In this document: one piece after another, positions 8,464 to 19,179 of the stretch
Layout: every line of letters starts with the position of its first letter
Position numbering within the stretch: position 1 is the stretch's first letter
NCBI RefSeq assembly: GCF_029893345.1
Contig: NZ_JARXVE010000005.1
Location: forward strand, 186,001-250,000
DNA from: Mycolicibacterium frederiksbergense
GTDB taxonomy: Bacteria; Actinomycetota; Actinomycetes; Mycobacteriales; Mycobacteriaceae
Reading direction: 5' to 3'
Length of the DNA: 64,000 nt
Translations under genes and position numbers: made by a program
The notes under the pieces: generated by a model
The model's database searches: none
What the model was told of the DNA's origin: nothing
Seen by the model: the letters and a program-made list of their open reading frames with translations, nothing else

Positions 8464-9780
8464 CTAGAACTCCCCGCAGTTGGGTGCGGTCGGTAATCCG
8501 TTGAACCGGTCGGCAATCCACTGCATGGCCCGCTCGCCGTCGACCAGCATCGGCAGCGCGTGGTTGATCACCAGCTTGTTCAGGAATGGCGGCTCTTCGT
8601 TGGTGAAGAACTGAACGTCGGCCCCCTGCGCGCACCAGTCCCGGCCGAGCTGGTTGGCCGCGGTCCACGGCACCAGCGGGTCATATCGGTTGCTGACAAT
8701 CAAGACTGGCGCATTGGGTTTGTACCGGCCGATCTTCTGCATGTCGAACAGCGTGCTGAACGGCTCTTGGCTCACCAATTCAATGATGTCGCCGACGAAA
8801 TACGGCTGCAGGTGCCGGAACATGAACTTGGTGATGGTCTCGGCGATGCACTGGTCCTGCACCTTCTGCAGCAGGTCCGCGCCGCGCGGGGTGAGCTTGG
8901 ACCGGATGACGTCCTCGAACTCCGGGTAGGTGGTGATGACGGAGTTCAGGGCGTACCCCACCACGCCGACCAGCGCACTGCCGTCGGCATAGGGAAACAG
9001 CTCCTTGAGGTCGGCGGGCGGGGCGCCCGCGTAGGTGCCCACCACGTGCAGGTCCGGTGCGTAGGACGACGCCAGCTCGGCTGCCGACGCCGCTGCCCCA
9101 CCGCCCTGGGAGTAACCCCAGAATGCCACCGGCCCATGCGGATCAAGGGATGTTCCGGGCAGTTTCATCGCGGCCCGCCCGGCGTCGAGCATGGCATTGC
9201 CCTCGGCGACGCGGTTGACGTAGGTGTGCAGTCCGGGCGTGCCGAGCCCCTGATAGTCGGTCATCACGATGGCGAATCCGCGCGCCACCATCGTCGCGAC
9301 GAACAGTTCCTCGTAGTTGAATGCGATGTCCAGCCAGGGTGACCAATGGATGCCCTGATTGAACTGCCGCGACGGTGCGCACTGGTCGCCCTGGCCCTGC
9401 GTGCCCGGGCCGTAGACGATCAACGGCCGCGGCCCCTTACCGGGCCAGGCGTTGTGCGGTTCGAAGTAGGTGCCCGTCACCGCCATCGGATTGCCGCGAG
9501 CATCGGTGCTGCGGTACATGATTCGCGTTCCGTCCGCCACGATCATGCCGAGCTGACCGGATGGCTCCAGCACCAACCGGGACGGCTCGGACTTGATCAG
9601 ATCCCCGGGCGCCCCAGGCAACGGCTCGGGCGGTGTGTAGAACTCGGTGTACTCGTCCTCGTTGAAGATCGGGTCGTGGCTGTCATTCGACGGATCGGCA
9701 TGCGCCGGCCCCACACCGGCACATCCGACGAGCAGCAGTGCACACAGGACCCCCCACACCCGACGCATGGCCGGGAACAT
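8464..9780 (-). CDS. Exported secretory-lipase family alpha/beta hydrolase
   Basis: The 438-residue protein belongs to the LIP-type secretory lipases, which hydrolyse acylglycerols outside the cytoplasm. The catalytic elbow is GYSQGG (Ser224), a candidate acid is in SNRYDPLVPW and a candidate histidine in VINHALPML. The N terminus is hydrophobic and offers two export options: a lipobox-like LLVGC (Cys20), implying a lipoprotein, or signal-peptidase I cleavage after AHA. An in-frame Met at residue 5 (9768) is an alternative start. The gene stands alone between the AAA+ operon and sahH; a hairpin (9818-9875) lies in the gap to sahH. Confidence 0.87.
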   Translation of the reverse strand: MFPAMRRVWGVLCALLLVGCAGVGPAHADPSNDSHDPIFNEDEYTEFYTPPEPLPGAPGDLIKSEPSRLVLEPSGQLGMIVADGTRIMYRSTDARGNPMAVTGTYFEPHNAWPGKGPRPLIVYGPGTQGQGDQCAPSRQFNQGIHWSPWLDIAFNYEELFVATMVARGFAIVMTDYQGLGTPGLHTYVNRVAEGNAMLDAGRAAMKLPGTSLDPHGPVAFWGYSQGGGAAASAAELASSYAPDLHVVGTYAGAPPADLKELFPYADGSALVGVVGYALNSVITTYPEFEDVIRSKLTPRGADLLQKVQDQCIAETITKFMFRHLQPYFVGDIIELVSQEPFSTLFDMQKIGRYKPNAPVLIVSNRYDPLVPWTAANQLGRDWCAQGADVQFFTNEEPPFLNKLVINHALPMLVDGERAMQWIADRFNGLPTAPNCGEF

Positions 9781-9817
9781 TAACAGATCAGCCCAGATCT
9801 GTAACGCCTTCTACTGG

Positions 9818-9875
9818 CGACCAGACGCAAAATCGCCCAAATCCGAAGGGAAATGGGCGATTCTGCGTCTGCTCG
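9818..9875. terminator. Long hairpin downstream of sahH (repeat family member 1)
   Basis: Two 22-base arms, 9818-9839 and 9854-9875, are inverted copies with two mismatches around a 14-base loop. The arms contain CAGACGCA and its complement, and a second hairpin at 52179-52230 shares the outer part but not the core. The position just after the sahH stop fits an intrinsic terminator or mRNA 3'-end stabiliser, although no clear U-run follows. Confidence 0.7.
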
Positions 9876-9899
9876 CGCGGGAAGCGCTACCTCAACAAC

Positions 9900-11360
<1,461 letters not shown>

Positions 11361-11496
11361 GTAGAGCCCTCTTTCAGTCGTGACTACTTGCAAGCGCACG
11401 GGTGCGCCAAACGGCGACGCCACATGCAGATACCTCTAGCCTGCGGGCTCGCGGGACAGGCGCTCATGCGGTGTAACGGCGGCGGCGCTCTGACAG

Positions 11497-12120
11497 CTAC
11501 GGGGTATCTATGACACCGTAGCGCTCGGCGAACGGCGTCATGAGTCGGGCCAGGTCACCGGCCACGTCGTGGTCCGCTTCGGGCGGCATGGACACGTAAC
11601 TCATCGCCAGTCGCACGATCGCCCGGGCGAGCACGCCGGCGTCCTGGTCGCTCGCCTTCATCCAGCTGCTCTGGAACGTTCCGGTCAACCGTTGCGAGCA
11701 GCGGCTGATGATCGGCCCGCTACCGGTGGTGATGATCTGCAGCAGGTCCGGCTTGGACGCACCGGTGAGCAGCGAGATCACCAGCGGGTCGGCGGCCGAA
11801 TCGGTGAAGAACGCCCGGAATCCCTCCAGGAACGCCGCATGCACCTCGCCGACGTTGTTGTTGATCGCGTCATCGACGGCGTCGACCAGCCGATCGGCCA
11901 GGCGCATCGCATATCCCTCGGCCAGGCCGTGCCGCGAGCCGAACTCGTTGTAGATCGTCTGGCGGCTGATGCCGGCGGCCTGCGCGACATGCGTCAGCGT
12001 GATCGCCGACCAGTCCCGGGTCATCAGCAGATCGCGCATGCCGTCGAGGATCGAATCGCGCAGCAGCACGCGCGACGCCTCTGCGTAGGGGATGCGCTGT
12101 TTGTCCCGCGGCCGACTCAC
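11497..12120 (-). CDS. TetR family regulator of the alkB-rub operon (Rv3249c-like)
   Basis: The 207-residue regulator has an N-terminal helix-turn-helix in the segment WSAITLTHVAQAAGISRQT followed by IYNEFGSRHGLAEGYAMRL, the usual TetR DNA-binding arrangement. The start is the GTG at 12118-12120 (MSRPRDKQRIPY); the frame continues upstream through rubB but that part reads as antisense-type noise. It is the last gene of the alkB-rubA-rubB-tetR unit, 47 bases after rubB, as in M. tuberculosis. By analogy with other alkB-linked TetR proteins it probably senses alkanes, alkanols or fatty acyl compounds; that is inference. Confidence 0.88.
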   Translation of the reverse strand: MSRPRDKQRIPYAEASRVLLRDSILDGMRDLLMTRDWSAITLTHVAQAAGISRQTIYNEFGSRHGLAEGYAMRLADRLVDAVDDAINNNVGEVHAAFLEGFRAFFTDSAADPLVISLLTGASKPDLLQIITTGSGPIISRCSQRLTGTFQSSWMKASDQDAGVLARAIVRLAMSYVSMPPEADHDVAGDLARLMTPFAERYGVIDTP

Positions 12121-12167
12121 ACGCGCGACACTATCGCTTTCTGCCTCAGCCTTCCGCCAGACCGCGG

Positions 12168-12356
12168 TCAAGGACGCGCGACTTCCACCATCTCGAAATC
12201 GGACTTGGCCGCGCCGCAGTCCGGGCAGCTCCAGTCCTCGGGGATGTCGTCCCAGCGCGTGCCCGGGGCGATGCCGTCCTCGGGCCAGCCCTTGGCCTCG
12301 TCGTACTCGAAGCCGCACTGCACGCAGATGTAGAGCTTGTACGGGTCAGTGCTCAT
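12168..12356 (-). CDS. rubB: Rubredoxin
   Basis: The 62-residue iron protein carries electrons from rubredoxin reductase to the alkane hydroxylase. It has the two CxxCG-type knuckles, CVQCGFEYDEAKGWPEDGI near the start and CPDCGAAKSDFE near the end, which coordinate one Fe. The ATG at 12354-12356 overlaps the rubA stop (ATGA), showing a tightly coupled operon. The tail MVEVARP matches mycobacterial RubB. Confidence 0.95.
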   Translation of the reverse strand: MSTDPYKLYICVQCGFEYDEAKGWPEDGIAPGTRWDDIPEDWSCPDCGAAKSDFEMVEVARP

Positions 12357-12526
12357 CGGGCTACTCCTATCGGTTCGAAATCGATCTTCTCCCGCACCGC
12401 ACAGTCCGGGCAGCACCAGTCATCGGGTATGCCTTCCCAACCGGTTCCGGCCGGGAAGCCTTCGCGCGGCGCGCCTTTCGTCTCGTCGTAGACGTAGCCG
12501 CACCCAGGGCACTGATAGGCGCTCAT
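12353..12526 (-). CDS. rubA: Rubredoxin (AlkG1-like, short)
   Basis: The 57-residue protein reads MSAYQCPGCGYVYDETKGAP and so on to CCPDCAVREKIDFEPIGVAR, again with two Cys pairs for one iron. It has CCPDCA in place of the CPDCG of RubB; two rubredoxins of slightly different type next to alkB is the normal mycobacterial arrangement. Both ends overlap its neighbours by four bases: start at 12526 with the alkB stop and stop at 12353 with the rubB start. Confidence 0.95.
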   Translation of the reverse strand: MSAYQCPGCGYVYDETKGAPREGFPAGTGWEGIPDDWCCPDCAVREKIDFEPIGVAR

Positions 12527-13788
12527 CGGGTTTCCTCCGGGTCAGTCAGCTGCTCGCGCAAGCGCTCGTCGGCGCCGTAGCGGGCCAGCACCTTCTCGCG
12601 CAGCCGCGGCTGGATGTTCACCTTGGTGAGGTCACCGTCGTAATGCTCCAGCACCCGGTGGTCCATCACCTTGCGCCACAACGGCGGCAGGTAGGTGAGG
12701 CCGATCAGCGACGCATACCCGCTGGGCAAGTTGGGTGAGCCGTCGATGCTGCGCAGGGTCTGGTAGCGGCGGGTCGGGTTGGCGTGGTGATCGCTGTGGC
12801 GCTGCAGGTGGTAGAGGAACAGGTTGGTCACGATGTGATCGGAGTTCCAGCTGTGCACCGGCGCGCACCGTTCGTAACGGCCGCTGGGGGCCTTCTGCCG
12901 GAGCAGCCCGTAGTGCTCGAGGTAGTTCACCGACTCCAGCAGGCTGAAGCCGTAGACGGCCTGGATGACCATGAACGGGATCACGCCGACACCGAAGATC
13001 GCGATCAGCACGCCCCAGAACACCGCGGACATCGCCCACGCGTTGAGCACATCGTTGGACCAGTGCCACGGCGACTTGTCCTGCCTGCGCAACCGCTGGG
13101 CTTCCAACTCCCAGGATGAGCGCAGGCTGCCGAACACGCTGCGCGGCAAGAACTCCCAGAAGGTCTCGCCGAAACGCGCCGATGCCGGGTCCTCAGGAGT
13201 GGCCACCCGGACGTGGTGCCCGCGGTTGTGCTCGATGTAGAAATGGCCGTACCAGGTCTGGGCCAGCGTGATCTTGGACAGCCAGCGCTCCAACGAGTCA
13301 CGCTTGTGCCCCAGCTCGTGCGCGGTGTTGATGCCCACCCCTCCGAGCACCCCCACCGACAGTGCGACACCGATCTTGGCCGGCCAGCCCAGCCCGCCGT
13401 CGAACCCGAGCCAGCCGAGGTCTGACGCGGTGACCAGATAGGCGCCCATGATGACGCTGGCGTACTGGAACGGGATGTAGACGTAGGTGCAGTACCGGTA
13501 GTACTTGTCGTTCTCCAGCTGCTCCATCACCTCATCGGGCGGATTCTGTCCGTCCGGCCCGAACCGCAGGTCCAGCAGCGGCAGCAGCACATAGAGCAGG
13601 ATCGGGCCGATCCATAGCGGCACCTGCGCGGCGACGTGCCAGCCCGCCTGATTGAGCGCCCACACCAACGGCAGCATCACGAAGATCGCCGTCGGGGCGA
13701 TCAGTCCCATCAGCCACAGATGCCGCTTCTTGTCCCGCCATTGCCGGATGTCCGCCACATCCCGACCATCCGAGAGTCCCGCTACCAC
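12523..13788 (-). CDS. alkB: Alkane 1-monooxygenase
   Basis: The 421-residue membrane di-iron enzyme hydroxylates medium- to long-chain n-alkanes at the terminal carbon using electrons from rubredoxin. All histidine motifs are intact: HELGHK (157-162), EHNRGHH (186-192), NYLEHYG (288-294) and LQRHSDHH (328-335), with hydrophobic helices between. The conserved LPSGYASLIG segment is also present near 354-363. The GTG start at 13788 is preceded by a strong AAGGAGG at 13795-13801 (reverse strand). Gene order alkB-rubA-rubB-tetR matches Rv3252c-Rv3249c. A degenerate paralogue lies at 55104-56231. Confidence 0.97.
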   Translation of the reverse strand: MVAGLSDGRDVADIRQWRDKKRHLWLMGLIAPTAIFVMLPLVWALNQAGWHVAAQVPLWIGPILLYVLLPLLDLRFGPDGQNPPDEVMEQLENDKYYRYCTYVYIPFQYASVIMGAYLVTASDLGWLGFDGGLGWPAKIGVALSVGVLGGVGINTAHELGHKRDSLERWLSKITLAQTWYGHFYIEHNRGHHVRVATPEDPASARFGETFWEFLPRSVFGSLRSSWELEAQRLRRQDKSPWHWSNDVLNAWAMSAVFWGVLIAIFGVGVIPFMVIQAVYGFSLLESVNYLEHYGLLRQKAPSGRYERCAPVHSWNSDHIVTNLFLYHLQRHSDHHANPTRRYQTLRSIDGSPNLPSGYASLIGLTYLPPLWRKVMDHRVLEHYDGDLTKVNIQPRLREKVLARYGADERLREQLTDPEETR

Positions 13789-13930
13789 GATGAGCCTCCT
13801 TATGTGAGAGCTATCACTGCAATGGCTTGACTATAGATGGCCATATGTCACCGGTCTAGACATTGATACATCTTTTGTAAAGCCACCTGGGCGCGCAGAG
13901 GTCACCGAGGCAGAAATCCGGATTGCGCTA
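13789..13930. promoter_or_regulatory. alkB upstream region
   Basis: This 142-base gap holds the only promoter-sized space for the alkB operon. It is AT-richer than its surroundings (for example TATAGATGGCCATATG near 13833-13848) and contains TGTC and GACA half-sites nine bases apart (about 13846-13862), a possible operator for the TetR protein of the operon. The operator is only a guess. Confidence 0.35.
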
Positions 13931-15415
13931 CTACACCGGCTCGGCCGGCGTCGCCGCGATCTCGCGACTGGCCAGAACGGAATGCCTCCGGCCGTAGCCG
14001 GCGTACACGACGACGCCGACGGCCATCCAGACCAGGAACCGAATCCAGGTCAGCCCGGTCAGGTTGAGCATCAGCCACACGCACGCCAGGATCGCGGCGA
14101 TCGGCAACACCGGCACCCAGGGCACCCGGAAACCTCGCGGCAGATCCGGCCGGGTCCGCCGCAGCACGAGCACACCCGCCGAAACCAGCACGAAGGCGAA
14201 CAGCGTGCCGATGTTCACCATCTCCTCCAGCCGGCCCATCGGGAACACCGACGCAGCGATCGCCACCAGCACACCGACAATCAGGGTGATCCGGACCGGG
14301 GTTCCGTGCCTACCGGTGACGGCGAGTCGCCGTGGCATCAACCCATCGCGCGACATCGCGAACAACACCCGGGTCTGACCGAGCATCAGCACGATCACCA
14401 CCGTGGTGAGGCCGGCCAATGCGCCGACGGAAATGACCTTGGCCGCCCACTGCACCCCGTTCTGGGCGAATGCGGTCGCCAGGTTCGCCGAATGGCCGTC
14501 GCTGCTCCTGAGGTCGCGATAGGACACCATTCCGGAAAGCACCACCGACACCGCCACATAGAGCACCGTGACGATCGCCAGGGAGGCGAGGATCCCCCGC
14601 GGCACATCACGCTGTGGATGGCGGGTCTCCTCGGCGGTGGTGGCGACCACGTCGAAGCCGATGAACGCGAAGAACACAATGGAAGCCCCGGCCAGCACGC
14701 CGTACCAACCGTAATGGCTGCCCGCGGCCCCGGTCAGCAATGAGAACAGCGACTGATCGGCGCCGGTTCCGCGCTCACCGGCCTCCCCCGGCGGGATGAA
14801 GGGGGTGTAGTTGGCGGCCTTGATGTAGAACGCGCCGACCACCACCACCAGCAGCACAACCGACACCTTGACGATGGTGATGGCAAGGCTGAAGTGGGCC
14901 GAGAGCTTGGTGCCCAACGCCAGCAGAACCGTCACGGCCACGACGATCAACAACGCGCCCCAGTCCACGGACACGACACCGAGGTCAGCCGTACCGCCGC
15001 CGAAGCCGAAGACGGTACCGAGGTAGCTCGACCAGCCCTTGGCGACCACCGCCGCCGCCACCGCGAACTCCAGGATCAGATCCCAGCCGATGATCCAGGC
15101 GATGAATTCGCCGAACGTCGCATAAGAAAATGTGTACGCACTGCCAGCAACCGGCAAGGTGGAGGCGAACTCGGCGTAGCACAGTGCGGCCAACCCGCAG
15201 GCCACGGCCGCGATCAGGAAGGCTATCGAGATCGCCGGCCCGGTCAGATTCCCCGCTGTAGATGCGGTGATGGTGAAAATGCCGGCGCCGATCACCACCG
15301 ACACCCCGAACACGGTCAAGTCCCACCAGGTGAGATCTCGGCGCAGCCGGGTCGACGGCTCATCGGTGTCAGCAATCGACTGCTCAACGGATTTGGTACG
15401 CCACAGCGCGGACAT
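13931..15415 (-). CDS. APC family amino-acid permease (Rv3253c-like)
   Basis: The 494-residue integral membrane protein belongs to the amino acid/polyamine/organocation superfamily, cationic-amino-acid-transporter branch. The first helix carries the family glycine motif in VIGAGIFTITASTAGN, and about twelve to fourteen hydrophobic segments follow, with SIVFFAFIGFDVVATTAEE in the middle. It should import amino acids, possibly basic ones, by proton or gradient coupling. A GAAGGAT sequence precedes the ATG at 15415. It is transcribed separately from alkB, and is divergent from the FAD oxidoreductase gene that starts 62 bases away. Confidence 0.92.
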   Translation of the reverse strand: MSALWRTKSVEQSIADTDEPSTRLRRDLTWWDLTVFGVSVVIGAGIFTITASTAGNLTGPAISIAFLIAAVACGLAALCYAEFASTLPVAGSAYTFSYATFGEFIAWIIGWDLILEFAVAAAVVAKGWSSYLGTVFGFGGGTADLGVVSVDWGALLIVVAVTVLLALGTKLSAHFSLAITIVKVSVVLLVVVVGAFYIKAANYTPFIPPGEAGERGTGADQSLFSLLTGAAGSHYGWYGVLAGASIVFFAFIGFDVVATTAEETRHPQRDVPRGILASLAIVTVLYVAVSVVLSGMVSYRDLRSSDGHSANLATAFAQNGVQWAAKVISVGALAGLTTVVIVLMLGQTRVLFAMSRDGLMPRRLAVTGRHGTPVRITLIVGVLVAIAASVFPMGRLEEMVNIGTLFAFVLVSAGVLVLRRTRPDLPRGFRVPWVPVLPIAAILACVWLMLNLTGLTWIRFLVWMAVGVVVYAGYGRRHSVLASREIAATPAEPV

Positions 15416-15477
15416 ATCCTTCGCCGCCTCTCATTTCGGCCCACCTCAGGTCATGTTCGCATTACCGTTGCCGTCTA

Positions 15478-16866
15478 ATGCGTAGGACCGTCAAACTCTC
15501 CTCAGACCATGCCGTCGTCATCGGTGGAAGCATCGCCGGACTGTGCGCTGCCCAGGTGCTCTCCGAGCACTACCAGCGTGTCACGCTTTACGAACGCGAT
15601 GAACTGCCCGACCAGCCGGTCAATCGCAATGGCATACCGCAGGGCCAGCATGTCCACCTGCTGATGGCGCGCGGTGGCCAGGAGCTGGAAACGTTGTTTC
15701 CTGGATTGCTCGACGAGATGGTGGCCTCCGGTGTCCCGGTGGTACGCAACCAGCCCGAGTCGATCCACTTCTCCGCGGCCGGTCACGTCCTGCGGACCGG
15801 GTGCACACCGCACGACAATTTCACCGCCTACGTGCCGAGTCGAGGTCACCTCGAATGGCAGCTCCGCAAACGGGTCAGCTCGTTGACCAACATCGAGATC
15901 ACCCGCCGGGTCGTCTTGCATCCGCAGTTCGACCCGGCGGCCGGGCGGGTGACCGGCCTGGTGCTCGATGACGGGCAGACCGTGCCGGCCGACCTCGTCG
16001 TCGATGCGTCGGGCCGCGGCAGCCGACTTCCAACGTGGTTGCAGGAGTGGGGATTTGACCGTCCACGCGAGGATTGCGTACAGGTCGGCGTCACCTACTC
16101 ATCGCAACGCGTGAAGATCCCCGACGGCATGATCAGCCACAAGATGGTGGTGGTCGGCGCCACCCGGGGCCGACCGTTGGGCATGGGAATGCTGTTCCAC
16201 GAGGACGGTATCTGGACGGTGACGTCGTTCGGGGTGGCCAAGGCCGAACCCCCGCGCAGCTTCGCGGGTATCTGCGCCTTGGCCGACGAGATCCTCCCGG
16301 CCAACATCAGTGCCGCACTGCGGGCGGGAACACCGGTCGGCGAGATGAATCTGCACCGGTACCCGACGAGCAAGTGGCGGCGCTACGACAAGCTCACCAG
16401 ATTCCCCGCCGGCATCCTGCCGTTCGGCGACGCCGTCGCCAGCCTCAACCCCACGTTCGGGCAGGGCGTGACGATGACGGCACTGCAGGCCGGCAACCTG
16501 CGCACCGTTCTGGCCAGCGGCACGAACAACGTGTCATCGCGGCTGGCATCCAGCACCGCAAGAACCACCTTCCCGGTGTGGCTGATGAACGCCGTGGCCG
16601 ACCACGCCGAGCACGGAGCACAGGGCGACCGCGCCTGGTGGTATCAGCCGCTGTACGAGTTGTTCAAGCAGTTCGTCGGCGCAGCCGAGACCGATCCTGT
16701 TCTGGCCGAATGGTTTCTGCGCAGAACCAGCCTGCTCGACAGCCTCTACATAGCGCCGCCGCCGCGGTTGATCGGACGCGCGGTGCGCAACAACGTCAAG
16801 CAATGGCTCGCCGAGCGGGGCCGCGGCAACACCGAGCACACCGGGCCCGTTGTCACCACGCCCTGA
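15478..16866 (+). CDS. FAD-dependent oxidoreductase (Rv3254-like)
   Basis: The 462-residue protein looks like a group A flavoprotein monooxygenase. The dinucleotide-binding fold appears at the start as VVIGGSIAGLCAAQVL with a following acidic strand end YERDELP; ADLVVDASGRGSRLP and LPFGDAVASLNPTFGQG are the second and third FAD motifs. The QGQHVHLL segment is typical of the tetracycline/geranylgeranyl-reductase-like subset. Substrate unknown. The ATG at 15478 has no clear ribosome-binding site and may be leaderless. Length equals Rv3254. Confidence 0.9.
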   Translation: MRRTVKLSSDHAVVIGGSIAGLCAAQVLSEHYQRVTLYERDELPDQPVNRNGIPQGQHVHLLMARGGQELETLFPGLLDEMVASGVPVVRNQPESIHFSAAGHVLRTGCTPHDNFTAYVPSRGHLEWQLRKRVSSLTNIEITRRVVLHPQFDPAAGRVTGLVLDDGQTVPADLVVDASGRGSRLPTWLQEWGFDRPREDCVQVGVTYSSQRVKIPDGMISHKMVVVGATRGRPLGMGMLFHEDGIWTVTSFGVAKAEPPRSFAGICALADEILPANISAALRAGTPVGEMNLHRYPTSKWRRYDKLTRFPAGILPFGDAVASLNPTFGQGVTMTALQAGNLRTVLASGTNNVSSRLASSTARTTFPVWLMNAVADHAEHGAQGDRAWWYQPLYELFKQFVGAAETDPVLAEWFLRRTSLLDSLYIAPPPRLIGRAVRNNVKQWLAERGRGNTEHTGPVVTTP

Positions 16867-16876
16867 CCGACCTCGG

Positions 16877-18103
16877 TCAGATGCCGATCGTCACCCGAAA
16901 CAGCTTGGCCGGCTCCCCAGCCGTCAGCCGGATCGGCCCGTCCTCGGCCGCAACCCAGGCCGCCGCGCCGCGGTGCAGGTTCAGCTTGTCGTCGTCGGCG
17001 TAGACCACTGCGGCACCTTCGGTGCACAACAGCAGCTGCGGACCGTGGTGGTGGGACGGCACGTCGATCTCGTCACCGACGTGTTCGTCGTCGATCGACA
17101 ACACTGACACCGCGAACTCCTGTGCCGGCGTCTGATAGATGAGTTCAGTTCCGTCCGTAACGGTTTCCGAACGCAGCCGATCTTCCGGGGTCGGGGTGAA
17201 GTCCAGCACTCGCAACAGTTCGGGCACGTCCACGTGCTTGGGCGTCAGCCCGCCGCGCAGCACGTTGTCCGAGTTGGCCATCACCTCGACACCGACACCG
17301 TGCAGATAGGCGTGCAGATTTCCGGCCGGCAGGTAGATCCCCTCCCCCGACCGCAGGCTGATGCGATTGAGCAGCAGGGCGGCCAGCACGCCGGCATCAC
17401 CGGGGTAGCGCTCGCCGAGTTCCAGCACCGTCTTGGCCTCGGCCGAGAACTTCTTTTTCCCCGAACGAATGTAGTGGATCGCCCCATCGAGGACGGCGGG
17501 CACCAATACATCGAGGTCTGGCTGCGGCGCGGTGATCCAGGTGGTGAACAGCGCCCGCAACCCGTCGGCGTCCGATTGGTCCGAGAGCAGGTTGATGAAC
17601 GGATCCAGATCCGAGACGGCCAACGCGCGCATGAACTCGACGGTGCGCTCCACCGGGCGGAATCCGGCCAGCGCGTCGAATTGCCCTAGCGCAACCAGCA
17701 ATTCAGGCTTGTGGCTGCGATCGCGGTAATTGCGGATGGGTGAGGAGACCGCGATCTCGAGCCGGTCCTCACGGTCGAAGCCCTCCCGCGCCTGCGCGGC
17801 GCTGGGATGGGCCTGCAGCGACAAGGGTTCATCGGCGGCGAGCACCTTGACCAGGAAGGGCAGCGCGTCGCCGAATCTGGCGATCGCGACGCTGCCCAGC
17901 TGCCCCTCGGGGTCGTCATGAACCGCCTGCAACAGCGACTCTTCGCCGTGTTCGGTCTGCAGCCAGGCTGGGTCGGCCGGATGTGCGCCGAACCACAGTT
18001 CGGCCTCCGGATGCACCGTCGGACTTGGTCTTCCGGTGAAATCAGCAATCGCAGTACGCGAACCCCAGGCATAGGTCCGCACCGCTCCCCGTAGCAGATG
18101 CAC
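16877..18103 (-). CDS. manA: Mannose-6-phosphate isomerase
   Basis: The 408-residue type I zinc enzyme interconverts fructose 6-phosphate and mannose 6-phosphate, the entry point for mannosylated glycolipids and glycans. Zinc-ligand motifs include LQAHPS and the HPEAELWFGAHP region near the N terminus; YLPAGNLHAYLHG carries the later active-site residues. It starts at GTG 18103, only five bases after the stop of the upstream gene, so manB, the Rv3256c-like gene and manA form one unit. The end is convergent with the FAD oxidoreductase, ten bases away. Confidence 0.95.
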   Translation of the reverse strand: MHLLRGAVRTYAWGSRTAIADFTGRPSPTVHPEAELWFGAHPADPAWLQTEHGEESLLQAVHDDPEGQLGSVAIARFGDALPFLVKVLAADEPLSLQAHPSAAQAREGFDREDRLEIAVSSPIRNYRDRSHKPELLVALGQFDALAGFRPVERTVEFMRALAVSDLDPFINLLSDQSDADGLRALFTTWITAPQPDLDVLVPAVLDGAIHYIRSGKKKFSAEAKTVLELGERYPGDAGVLAALLLNRISLRSGEGIYLPAGNLHAYLHGVGVEVMANSDNVLRGGLTPKHVDVPELLRVLDFTPTPEDRLRSETVTDGTELIYQTPAQEFAVSVLSIDDEHVGDEIDVPSHHHGPQLLLCTEGAAVVYADDDKLNLHRGAAAWVAAEDGPIRLTAGEPAKLFRVTIGI

Positions 18104-18108
18104 TTTAC

Positions 18109-19179
18109 TTATCCTCGAACCAGTTTCAAGTAGACCGCCGTCATCTCCAAGCGCACGGCCAGTACCGCCAGTTGCTGTTCCGGGCGCCCGGTCGGCAGAG
18201 CCGTCCCGGCCGTGTCCGGCACGTCCTCGGCGCTGAGCACCACGATGTCGTCCAAACCGCCAACCCGCGCGGTGACCGACGGCCGTTCGGTGTCGGTGAC
18301 CAACGCGAACGTGCGCACGCGGCGCGGCAACGGTCCGTCGATCTCCTCGTCGTGGAACAGCGACCGGGCCGCGGATGGTCCGGTCGCCCCGCTGCGCACC
18401 GCGGCGAACACATCGCCCAGTCCGGCCGCGGCCACCGCCTTCCCGGCCAGTCGCAGCATCACGGCCGCCCCGTGCCGGGCCAGTGCCAGGCTTGCCGGAT
18501 TGTCACCGGCCAACACCACATCGCTGGCCGACATCCGCTCGGCCAGAGTCTTGGCCGGGTTGGTGAACAGTTCTCGTCCGGCGCTGTTGCGCAACGCCTC
18601 AGCGTCCAATTCGTCGGCCAGCGCCGCCAGATCCACCCGCATCGCCGGATCCACGACGTGCAGCGCGGCCAGCCCGGCCGCCAGGTAGCGGGTCAACCCG
18701 AAGTCGTCTGGTACCCACAGCCGCGGTGCCAGCACCACCGCGCGTCCGGCCGCGACGTCACGCAGGGGCCCCTCGTGCGGAGCCACGATCAGCACCCGGG
18801 CGCCGCGACGCACGCCGGTGGCTGCCGCATTCACCAGCGCTGGATCCCCCGGATCGTCACCGGCCACGATCACCACGTCCAACGCACCGAGCCAGGGCGG
18901 GGTTTCGCCGGCCACCACGATGGGCGCCGCCACAGACGCGCCCAGCGCGCCGGCCAGGATGGCACCCGCACTGTCGGCGGCACCGGGGCTGGCAACCCAA
19001 ATCACTGTGCGCGGAGGTTGATCGGCGCGCAGCGGGTCGAGCACACCTTCCGCCAGCGCTGCGGCGGTGGCCCGCACCTGGGCCCCCGCCATGGCCGCGG
19101 CTCGCAGCAGACCGTTTCGATCGGCGGCCAGCAGTCCGTCGCCGTCGTCGAGGTCGACTAAGGCATCCACGGCGTTCAC
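18109..19179 (-). CDS. SIS-like / phosphoglucose-isomerase-like protein (Rv3256c-like)
   Basis: The 356-residue protein is the conserved partner between manB and manA in mycobacteria. It has two Rossmann-like halves: TVIWVASPGAADSAGAILAG near residue 60 and SDVVLAGDNPASLALARHGA near 215, consistent with the bifunctional phosphoglucose/phosphomannose isomerase C-terminal fold. The active-site residues of a true isomerase were not identified, and the enzymatic role is unproven. ATGA overlap with manB at 19176-19179 links it to mannose metabolism. Confidence 0.88.
   Translation of the reverse strand: MNAVDALVDLDDGDGLLAADRNGLLRAAAMAGAQVRATAAALAEGVLDPLRADQPPRTVIWVASPGAADSAGAILAGALGASVAAPIVVAGETPPWLGALDVVIVAGDDPGDPALVNAAATGVRRGARVLIVAPHEGPLRDVAAGRAVVLAPRLWVPDDFGLTRYLAAGLAALHVVDPAMRVDLAALADELDAEALRNSAGRELFTNPAKTLAERMSASDVVLAGDNPASLALARHGAAVMLRLAGKAVAAAGLGDVFAAVRSGATGPSAARSLFHDEEIDGPLPRRVRTFALVTDTERPSVTARVGGLDDIVVLSAEDVPDTAGTALPTGRPEQQLAVLAVRLEMTAVYLKLVRG

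Noticed and set aside
11361..11496. SAH riboswitch upstream of sahH
   Set aside because: No recognisable conserved core or pseudoknot could be read in these bases.
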